Both the position numbers and the translations under genes were made by a program. Below the pieces are notes generated by a model. It did not search any database. It was not told the DNA's origin and saw only the letters and a program-made list of their open reading frames with translations. Shown piece after piece: positions 27,901-39,900 of a stretch of 64,000 bases of DNA (within the stretch, counting starts at the first letter, position 1; every line of letters starts with the position of its first letter). The stretch comes from Owenia fusiformis. Taxonomy: Eukaryota; Annelida; Polychaeta; Sabellida; Oweniidae. Location of the stretch: assembly GCA_903813345.2 (NCBI GenBank), contig CAIIXF020000005.1:32739375-32803374 (forward strand), read 5' to 3'.

Positions 27901-30900
27901 TGATGTATTGGCACCCCAGAGCCTGGCCCTGGTCTTCCATCACTCCCCTGAGCAACATGACATTCTACAACCACATTACTGTTTAGCTAAATCAAACGAA
28001 TTGTTAAATATAGTTGAAATTTGAAAATGTTATGATTTCTGAACTAGCACAAAATTGTAAACCTGCTCCACCCTCTAAAACACAGAGAAAGTATTTGATT
28101 ATCAAAAGTTAAAAATGCAAAAAAGCAATCAACATTTTTGCTTTGCAATGAACATGATTGAAATGTACTGTATAGAAATACAGGAATACGATCCAAGGTG
28201 TTTTCAACAGCCACTCCTGCCCTTTGCAGAGATAGCCAGTGGGTGGCAGATTAAAATTAGATCCCTTTTCTTTTTTTGTGTTCACTCAAGTAGGCATTCA
28301 GGTAATGTCTTTATTTTGTTCAACAAAGATCATCTGGCAACTTTCCAATATAAAAGTTATTAGGCTTGATTTCCAACAAGCCCAGTATGTGACAAATACA
28401 CTAGGAGTGAGCCATTAATTATCAATGGGCCCAGTATATAACTGCCTATTGACATAAGTGGTATTAGCTGCTTACGCCAGGCTCTGACCTCATCTGGATA
28501 CTGTCTGTACAGTGAGAGTTTTGACCCCTTTAAGTTTTTTGCATTCGCTATCCACGAGTCTTGGATGAATGGGTCGGAGAAATGGAGGACGATAGGACGA
28601 ATTTCGCCATCTCGTTTAACTCCCAATTTATGGAATCTGTTGAAGCCTTGTATTCCTGATGTGAGTTTGAGCTTTTCTTGGACAAACTCATGGATCTTGG
28701 CTTCGAGTTTTTTAGGGTTTCTCCTTCTAGGAGACTTAAGATGCGTCATCTTCTTTGATATTGTATATATTGAGATTTTCCCTCATTGATCCTGTTTTTA
28801 GCTTGGTTATCTCATTTGTTGTTCAATGACATGAGTTTTTTCTGTTATTGCTTTAGAGTTTGTTTTGCTACGGTCATTCATTGATCTCATGGTTCCTTTC
28901 ATTTTGTTTACCGTAGTTTTAATATCATTCATGTCATCTTTCATAGCAGACATTTGTTGTAAAGAGAGAATGATTTCATGAATATTATCTAAAGTTACCG
29001 AGTTCTTCTTAAAACTTATGCTGCCTGAATGTGTAGTTGTCATTTTGATATTTATTGGTACATCCCTCTATGTGTATACACAAGTAGGTATATATATCCA
29101 ATATGGCTAGAATCTACCTCAGTAGTCTTACCAGAAATATAGCAGCATATGATGCGACATTGCATAGGATAGGGTCTAACTGGGTAAACTTTTCACTTGT
29201 GGGATTCACCGACCCTGTTGCAAGTTGGTGTTTTGTGAAGAGCCTCCAAGACAGGAATCTGACCACTGCAGATCCATCACTTAACCCAAAGGCCCGTCGC
29301 TTTGTAACTTCAGTAACATCGACACTTACAACTTCTTTCAGTTCAGTAAACTGAAACAGAATGTTTTTTTAATATAAAATGCAATATACAGACATTGTAA
29401 TGAGACTTAATGGACAACCTGTATCTGATCAAATTAAAGTTATGTCCTGAGTAAGATTTTCATTATCAAAATCAAAACAGCCACAACTACTATTTTCTGA
29501 TTTATTTATGAGGCATGTTCAATTATTGACCCTTAAAGAGTAAGGCTATAGAGAATTACATCAATGGTTAAGGAGGGTGGGGGGGGGGACGGAGGGCAGA
29601 TATCTAACCAGCAGATCTGCCCCCCCCTTAACCTTTTAAGGGTTTATACTATTGTTAACTTTTTGTAGAACATTAGTTTTAATACTTCAGTGCATACCAA
29701 ATTAGTATCTACTTACGTCTCCCTCCAATGCTTCTTCAGCTGTCATGATACCCTCCCTTCTCAAAGCACTTTCTGAGTATGGCGTTGGCATAAATGGAGC
29801 TACAGGAAAAAGGCAATTATAATATGATAGGGATGAAACAGCAGATTTACAATTTATACAATTTGTGACGGGGTTAGGTTGAACCCTCGGATATCATTAT
29901 GTTCCCATATCAATCTGTAAAATTTCACTGTGTTCCCATACCAACCAATATATTTCTGAACAGCCATAACAAATGTCCAAACATAAAACCAATGCGATAC
30001 CAAATGTCCAGATATAAGACAAAAATGACCCAAACAACCTCAAATTAAAGATATGTGGAACTACTAGACCAATGCCATTCCACAAATGTGAGGTTACATA
30101 TTTTCCATGACCATTCTCATTTCATAAAGTGGAAAATCCTCAAATAGTTTGGGGTTGAGATCATCATTTGAGAAAATCTGGTTAAATATCTAACTTACCG
30201 TTGACAAGTTGCATTTGAATCCCTGACATTTTCTCCTCTAGCTGCTTGTTAGCTTCTTTCAATGATTTTACTTCTTTCATTAGCTTTTCTACTTCATCTT
30301 GAGCAAGATCTGCCCTCCCCTTAGCAATCTGGATCTCCTCATCCTGCTGGCCAAGATTCTCCTCAAGTCTACGCACTTGTTCTGATAGACTCTAAAACAT
30401 GTGTACATGCCTATTTGTGTTAAAAAGACAGAAAGGTTATGACATCAGGGTATGCCTTAAGGGCTGGTCAGGTTATTAGGTTATTTTTGATACATACGAG
30501 TTGATTTTTTCACTAGGTATAGGCAAATAACATTGTAGCTGGTCAGGAATGCCTCTGACCAGCAGCTCTCAAATCTTTAGAGAATACACTGTAAGACATG
30601 TTATTGTCATAAAACACAAGGACAGGAAGCGTACAGTATACTTAGGAAAAGTTATAAACTTGATCTTTTATTGCATTTATCAGTTCAAATTGTTCATTTT
30701 ACATGTGGCTGGGCCTCAAAGGTAACCCTGAAAACTTGGTTCAAGTTTCTGCTCAAGTAGCAGAAATATAAAAATTTAAGAACCTGGAAGTTGAAACATT
30801 CTTTTAATGAAATTCTTTGGTCATACGGCCAAATAGATTATGGCTACCCCCATTAAACTATTAATAATCTGTTTCAAAGCCTCTCACCTCCAATGGCTAA

Positions 30901-33900
30901 AATAAAGTAAATCTGTCTATTTGACATTTCTCATCCTGCTAAATCCCCTTTCTGGCCAAGCATTTGAAATGGGGATTACAAGCAAACACTTGGCTATCCT
31001 TGACAAACAGGGAAATAACACCCTCATATGGGGCTGCTTAAGTTTCAAACATCCCCATTCAGCAGGTGTGCTCTCAGGGTCAATGATCTTGATGCCTGAA
31101 AATTTATAATATATTAATTTTTTTTTTGATAATATTTTTAATGCAGATATTAATTTATCTCTGACTTTCTATTTTGAAACTAAATAACAACAGGCTTACT
31201 GATTTCACGAAGCTTCTGCTTTGCATAATCAATCGCTGGGTGAATACTGCTGCTCAGCTCACTAAGTACTGGTAAGACTTCCCAAATGATATACAAGGAA
31301 TCGGTCAGTTGTTCAGTCAAAGGCATGTGCTTCATACAATGGTTGGACTTTTGATATTTCCAAAAAGTCTAGCTATGCCCCAGCTTTAATCCAGGTCCAG
31401 AGGGACAATAATACTACCCATAGTAAATAAACAAAGTGTTGTGTCAAAATATCTTTTAAGAAGATAATGCATTAATAGCAAATGAAGGAAATAATTGGTA
31501 AACATTACCTGAATGAATATGAATTTTTCCTCGCAAATGTTGGCATAAGCTGTCTGGCAGTGGGGTCCATGCCAAATGATCTCAGGGTCTGTAGAACTGC
31601 TACTATGTCTTCCAATAGAGCCTCAAAACTCTTGTCAAAAGACAGCCATCTGGTTTTGCATGCCTGAAATATAAATTGAGATAGATAAAAACAATGTGTG
31701 CTAATTTTGATTCTGCATTTACCATTTAAAGTTTTTTTTACAAAATATATACTAGAGTTGTACCTTTTTGACTTTTTTGAATGCCTTCTTGTGAACAGTT
31801 AGGTGCATTTCAAACTGTTTTAAGTTTTCCTGAGTCTTCATATAGGCTGCCATCTTTTTTGGAGAGTTCTGGAAAAGGCACCATAACTGAGTAAGGACTG
31901 TCCCCAATGTTTGAATGATATCATTTGATACATAATTCTGTGTGCCATCTTTCTTATTCACCAACACTATAGACTGGTTGATGGCTTAATGACACCTTGC
32001 TTCAGCATATCTTTCAAAGCCTTTTCTTCTTCCTTCTTTTTATGAAAGGGGAATCCAGCTGTTTGTTGCTTTATGGGTGCAGTTTTACCTGTATTCACGG
32101 TATCCAACCCAAACACTCTTACATGCACGATGGAGCGTTTTATTACTGAAACTAAACAAAGAAACACTCCAGAGTAGGACCGGCGAGTGGGAATGATGAG
32201 CCGTCTGCTTTCCCTATTAATGAGAATAAGAGGTATGAGTTACTTATTTCGAGTATACCATTCGATGGGTGTTATATTCATGTTGTAGTTGGCTGGAGGT
32301 TGACGTTTGAAGCAATTAGGAAGAAAAAACTTATTTGTCATTCTACCGGTCAAAACCCCCTTTGTCGAGACATGTGATTAGTTGAACCAAGATTAGAGCA
32401 CCAACGTATATTGTGGTCAAATTTCAATGCTTCAACGCACCATACATTATCGTAATAGTGATTTGATGGCCAAAAATCTAGTCTTAAAAATGATGACATT
32501 CTCATATTCAAGAAACGCTCCGATCTGGTTAATACAGTGAACTGGAAACGCTGCTGTAGTTGAGGAAATATATAGCTTGACTTTCCTTTTCAGGAAGAGA
32601 AAGAAAAGATCTATTATACCCATTTGGCATCAAAAGAAGAAAGATTAATTCACATATAAACTTTTGGTTTTTTCAATAGTTTTATGTTTTAGCACACATG
32701 TAGGCATGACCTCATCTAATGTAGGCTAAAGTCAGCTAGTTGCATGTTTAGTACCACCAGGTTTCAATTTGTCTAACAAGTACAACACATTTTTGAGAGA
32801 TATATTTGATTCCGAACTCTTCTCTAATATAAAAATTGTAATAAAGTCTGTGAAAATGAACATTAATAAATGGATCTTCTCTAATAATCTGAAAATGACA
32901 TCAAAGCAAAATGGTAAGAGCGTTTCTAAAATTGTGTCCTAAATCGACGGAGCGTTTCGAGGAAAACAAGCGATTTCTCAAGAACAAGTAATGGATTTGG
33001 ACTCGGATTTTAGGAAATGAGAATATACCAGTTTGTGATCTACTTTTTTGATAGAAAGATTGACGTTTTCATATAAATAATAATTCAATTCGTAATTTGT
33101 GGTCATAAACTTCAGATTCGTTTGATCTGCACTATGGAGCTTTGATTGAGCAAATAACAGTTTACCACCAGAAGTTGAATAAATAAGATCTTTGCTCACG
33201 GTATGAAATGTAAGAGAAACGAGTGAAACAATACCTATGCTCAGAGTGGTATCTTTATAAGCCGCCATTTTATTTTGCTCCGCAGCGTTTCCGTGTTAAT
33301 GAAACGCTCCGCCGTGCATGTAAGAGCGTTCGGGTTGGACACCGTGGTATTATCCTATGTTTCGCAATGGCTGTCTTGCCAAGATCACCTCTGGATGAGG
33401 CGATAAGATCCTGATTATCAGGCATGTCCAGTTGGATTCGTCACATTCCCTTTAAAATCGTCATCAGGTTTTTGTATCGCATTACATCCATACAAAGACT
33501 CATCCAAACTACAGCTATTTTCATTTCCTTCTTGACATTGTCTTCCTCATAAAATTCAATTGGTATGTGGCCATCCAATGGACAATTGATTTTTCCAGTT
33601 ACTACCATGGGATACATTGGAGGATGTGATATCCTGCAACATATTGATTAAATATCCATACCTTGGCTCTTAAGTACTTGCATTATGGGTGAAGAGGATA
33701 ACAAGATCTTGTAATCTTTTTCAAACAACATTCATATGAAAAGGTACCTGAAAAAGGTCAATTAAACTCATGTGACTTATAAAAGAATGTGGGGGGGAGG
33801 GAGCCAAAAATTACAAGCAATATAGCATTATAACTAGCACATGTTGTCCGCTGCAAGGACAGTAGCAGAATAAGCAGATAACAGCCAGACACTAGAATTT

Positions 33901-36900
33901 TACATAACAGTTGAAGCATGCAGGAAACATAATATGTTGACCTGGTGATGACCAGGCTGTCTTGAGAAACCCCTCTCAAGTTTAAATTAATTTCACCATG
34001 AAATAATAATTAAACTCATGTGACTTATAAAAGAATGCGCACACAACTAGAGAAAAATGTTTGGCATTACGTTATTTATTGTTCTACTCTAGGCTAACTA
34101 ATAACAACAAAATTACAGGAAAATTGATTCATAGAATGAAATGAATCAATTACCCCAGATGAGCCAAACATTTTAAAGTAGAGTGTAGAAGTATTATATA
34201 TACAAAGTAATTATTATAACAATCAAAAGTCAAAAGATCAAGATCACTTCACACTAATGTTGGTCATAAAAGTTCCTACTTCAATTTAATGGTAGATTAG
34301 CTGTGAAATCTTTAATAACTTGAAGCTTGTTTTGAAGTGGCATCTCTAAATACCTTTGATAAGCAGAAGAACGCCAGTCCCCCATCAGTTGGATAATATC
34401 ACTAGGTAAGTTGCATTGAAGTCCCCAGGACGCTCCACCCCTACGAAAACTGAGGGTAGAAAATTCTGTGCTACAGTAACCTGCTTTCTTGAGGTAAAGC
34501 TGTAGCATTGAAGTAAATAGTGAAGGTGGGAAAGGTTTCTTCTGATGTGGAGCTGGGAGGGTGAAGAGTGGATCTGTGACATTCTTTGGGCTCATGTATT
34601 AATCGTATAGCCTCCGAATTGGGTTTTGGCACTGATATAACGATTATTGTCAATTTCTTTTATTATTTGATTTTCCACTTTCCACTTGTTCTCAGAAAAA
34701 ATAGCTGAATTATAATTGTTCATTTCTGCAGAGGTTGGGAAGGCATCCTCATCAATTATTCGAAATCCATTATAAATACCATTTAAAATAAAGTCCTTGT
34801 CATTATCTTCAGATAGTCCATTTTCCCATTTACTATAATTGAGGGGTGAGTTAATAGGTCCGTGAGAGGGGTGTTTTAGTTTCCCTGGTGTTCCTTCTGG
34901 GGGTGTTTCTTGAAACATTGCAGGCATAGATGCTCGAATCTGCAGTTTTCAAACCTGCAGATTCCTTTGTTGTAGTTACGACAAATAACATTGCCGTTAG
35001 GTGCTGTTACATTATTTTCAGCCCTTCTGTTTTAGATGGGTACTACAGATATGAGGGATATCTGTCCCCCATGCAAACCCTTTTAAAGCCTGACGATATC
35101 TATATTCATCGTCATACAAAATGACACTTTGCCAGGTATAACGATCACCCTCTGCCTGTCTCTGCTGGGGGGTTTCTTCAGCTGATGAGGACGTTTGTTC
35201 ATCGACTGCAGCGAAGTTAAGGGTCTAGGGCCCTTGTCCAGCTTGCAGGACGGTCAAGCCTTTTTCCAACAGTCTATATTGTCCTATTGGCTTGATTTTC
35301 ATTGCCTTCAGGTCATCGGGCAATGCCATACTTTTTAGTGACATCATGTTGGTAAATCCATTGTCACTGAGTGTCTTGATAGTGTCTGGTGATAGGCACT
35401 ACTTCTCCAGGAAGTCTTCAAATTCCATTATTTGGTTATTTATCCAAGGCAAAAAGAGCCAAAAATTACAAGCAATATAGCATTATAACTAGCACATGTT
35501 GTCCGCTGCAAGGACAGTAGCAGAATAAGCAGATAACAGCCAGACACAAGAATTTTACATAACAGTTGAAGCATGCAGGAAACATAATATGTTGACCTGG
35601 TGATGACCCAGGCTGTCTTGAGAAACCCCTCTCAAGTTTAAATTAATTTCACCATGAAATAATAAGTAACCGTGATGGCTGGTTTCAGTACTTATATATT
35701 CATAAACCTTTGAACTGTTATACATTATCTTGTGATTTTTAAGTGAAAAGTCCCATAACGCTGATATCTGATTTCAGTAGTTATATATTCATGAAGTCAC
35801 ATTATCTTTTAAATTTTCAAACTGATCAGTGATTCTAGTTTTACTTTAGTCAATTATTACAATTTATTGTTTTTCTTGATATTACTTTTTCATCTCCTTC
35901 ATGAATTTCATATGCATCTGCATGACCTCCTGTGTCGGTGGTACTCTGTCATAATAGAGGGTATTGGTTGCTTCACTATGGGCCAAAAACTGTGATATTT
36001 GTCTGCAAATGAATGAAATATCAAGATTAAATTTCATATAATATGTATGAACATATATATTGCTTGAGGCTTAAAATGACACACCAGCCACTAGAAATCA
36101 CCCCATATTATATTTATATAATCTCTACTGAACATGTTCTTCAGACATGAGTGCATTGAAATGACTTATCTCACTGATGTTGAAAGATTTCATGTGGCTC
36201 AAAGAAGAAATATAATCTCAAGAATCTCCCACATGTGCATTTAATGATAATAATTTTCGGAAGTACACAATGGTACATCACTTACCGATAAAAATAACTT
36301 TCGATTTGAAGATGTTTATCATACTTGTCTAAAATTAAATGACTATGTTCAATTCCCAGTTCAGGCATTTGCTTGTTGCATTATGTATACCAGGGTGTTT
36401 GACTGACTCATGAGTGGTCCACAACTTGTATAAGAGGCAGTGGTGTGTACATATATGTCCATGTATTTAATGTATGTACATAAAAGAACACAGTGCTCCT
36501 CAAAAATGGTATTGGCCCTAGTTTCCTTTTAACTAAGAATAATTCTTACCTTGTTTCAGTGTCGGGTCTCATTCAGCACTGTTGTCATTGCATTTTGTAA
36601 CTGGCCCATGGTGAATCCAGTGTAACCAGCTGCATTGGACATCAATACCAGTATCTTACCCACAGACGAGCTATTACGTGATTTTCCCTCAGTATTAGTA
36701 AAGAGTGCATTATCATTGTAAACTGGTTCCTTAGTCTTGATGTAGGTTATAAAACGTCTAACGATTGTCTTTGAAACGCCTGATATTGTGATCCTGAAAC
36801 AAACAAGTCCGAGCATGTTACTCTTTTGTATACATATTTTGTTAATATTATGATAGTTATTTATGAAACTACAATAGTGTACATGTGTCTATTCAGCTAG

Positions 36901-39900
36901 ACTCCCTAATTTAGAGCTTTAAGCTTGAGTGACATTTCCTGGAAATATACTTGAATGTATTTGTGAAGTTTATAGATGCACCATGTGATATCAACTTAAT
37001 CTAGAAATGTAAACAGTTAGTAAATCTCACAATTTTGGGAAAACACTTTAAAACGAAGATTTATTTATCATCATGTGATAATATTGTAGGCAATCCATAA
37101 AATAATCTGATAAACCTAAAAGTCAAACAAACAATAAACATCTTGACTTATTAAGTATGCAACAACATGTGACAAAACAATATAACAGCCTTACAATTAA
37201 GACAATAACGGAATGCAACATTGGATTCTTCAGCACCACTGGTCCATTACCGGTCCATGAGCCGTGAACTGGATAACGTACATCATTTAATGTGAGGGTA
37301 TATATAAACCACACGGCCTACTAACTGCACCAAATATGGCATGGGTTAATGCGAAAGGCATCGCGAATAAGTAATCCCCTTTTCTTATGGTTGAGTGAGC
37401 AGCCTTTGCTTCTGTGAAGATGCTATCATATCTGTCCTGGCATCTAGAGTCCCTTCATCAGTTTCAACTTCCTGACATTCAAGACTTGCTCTTTTTTCCT
37501 TCTTATTCCAATTTTTCAATTTAAGGTTCATGTTTTCAAAAAAAGAGGACTGGGACTCACTTCATTTTTTAACACGGCATATTTTGCTGCCTTAAAGATT
37601 TAGACAAGCTTCCCCTGTGAAAATGTCAGGAACTGTTCTTGAACTGTTCCTGAACTATTCTTGGATAATTCTTGAACGCAGTTCCTGAACTGTTCACTAT
37701 CTGTTCAAAGAACAGTTCATGAATAGTTCTTGAAGTGCAAAATGGCACTAATTCATTGAATTCATTCATTGAATTTCTGCAGAATTTTTGTTCTTGAATA
37801 TTTTGTGAACAATTATTCTTGAACTATAGTTCAGGAAAGGTTCTATAAATAGTTGTTTAGAACAAATCTTGAACTTGTGTTCTTGAATTTAAATTCTCAA
37901 CAAATTCAATAAAAAGATACATTTTGCACCTCAAGAATTATTCAAGAATTATTCTTGAACTTTACATTGAACCTTTCCAGAATACTTGTTCAGAATAAAT
38001 CTTGAACTTGTGTTCTTGAACTTTAATTCTTAACAAATTCAATGAACAGATTCAATGAATTGGTGCCATTTTGCACTTCAAGAATTATGCGAGAACTATT
38101 CTTGAACTTTTTCTTTGAACTCTTCCAGAATATTTATTCTGAACAAATCTTGAACATTTGTTCTTGAATTTTAATTCTTAACAAATTCAATGAATCAATT
38201 CAATGAATAAGTGCCATTTTGCACTTCAAGAATTATTCAAGAATTCTTCTTGAACTTAATGTTGATCTATTCCAGAATACTTACTTAGAACAAATCTTGA
38301 ACTTGTGTTCTTGAATTATAATTCTTAACAAATTCAATGTAAGTGCCATTTTGTACTTCAAGAACAATTCAAAAACTATTCTTGAACTTTATCTTGAATT
38401 CTACCAGAATACTTATTCAGAACAAATCCGGAACATATGTTCTTGAACTTTTCAACAATATTTATTCAGAACAAATCAGTAACCTATGTTCTTAAGAAAT
38501 TCAATGGATTTGTTTCCATTTTGCCCTTGAATCGATGAACCTTTAAAAAACATTAAAACCTTTGAAACTTCTTGAAAATAAAGATTGCTTTAATCTCAAA
38601 ATGTTTGTTGTAAAAATGTTGATGGTGATAATAAATAAGATAAATAAGATAATTTGTCTAACTTCAGTTTGTATTTGTTTGTATTTAAAGTTTACATATA
38701 AAAATCAACTGAGCAGCGAGTAGCTATTAAAAAACTATTGTACTTTTCAAAGTCTTTTAATGTCGCAGTGTCTATGAATCAATATTTTTCAATTTATATT
38801 TTCTTCTTTCAACTTTAATAATATTATCGAACTTTTGAATGAATGTTTCATGGTCGATGGAGCACTAGCTTAGACAGACTGCTTCCACAGTTTGCAAGGT
38901 TTCTGCATTTAGCTTCTGTCTTGGACCATCCCCTGAAAAATACAATTCATGAAATAGAAATATTACAATACATGTATGTCCTGAGGTAAGCCACAATTTT
39001 AAAAGCTTTTGAGCATTATATAATACTCAGGCTTACTACATGATTCACTTAAATTAGTACTTACCAGGCGAAGCTGCTGTTTTCTTGCCTGTTCTGTTGC
39101 CACGAGCCAGTTGCTCTGATGTAAATGCAGTTAGAACAATCCTTGTAATCATCTTTTGTCTGTCTTCTGTTTTACTTAAGTTTTTTTTATGACGGTAAGC
39201 AGCTTAGCTTTTAACCCCTCTGGTGGACTCTGAGTGGACTCACGGTCAGGCTTTGAGGAGCGTTTTAAAGCCGGTACATCCGTTTTTCGCATTCTCGTCT
39301 CTAATCTGATTTGTTCATCATCGGAGTCACTGAAAATACATGAAAAAAGACTGTAATTCATGCAAATCTATGATCAAATAATTCATGATTAGGGCATGGA
39401 CTTCGAGTTCATGTTGGGAAGGAAAACACAACAAACTGCATTAATCTTGTGCTTTAAACTACTAATGATACAAACCCGATAACTTGCCTATCACTGACTG
39501 GTATCAAAGGCTTACGCTTCTTGTTTGGGGTCTCCTTGGTTGGGGTCTGCTTCTTGGTGGGTGTGGTATGCTTCTTGGTGGGGGTGGTATGGTTCTTAAT
39601 ATTGTATATTGATGATTCAGCCATGTTTGGGCAAATTCCCTAGGATAGTTAGTATTTGCAACCATGAAAGAAGATAACCAAATGATCATTGAGAAACTTC
39701 ACTTATAGCCAAATAACCTATTGGATACATTAAGTTGTATGATGCAACCAATGATGGTGGGTGGATGTTTGACTTTAAATAAGGGTGAAGTGTAAGTCAT
39801 CATATATGGGGTCACCTTAATGGACACCAAAAACCAAACAACATGGCTTATTTCTAGTAACGAATTCACAAACTGATGTTTTATTGTAAAGTAATAAAAT

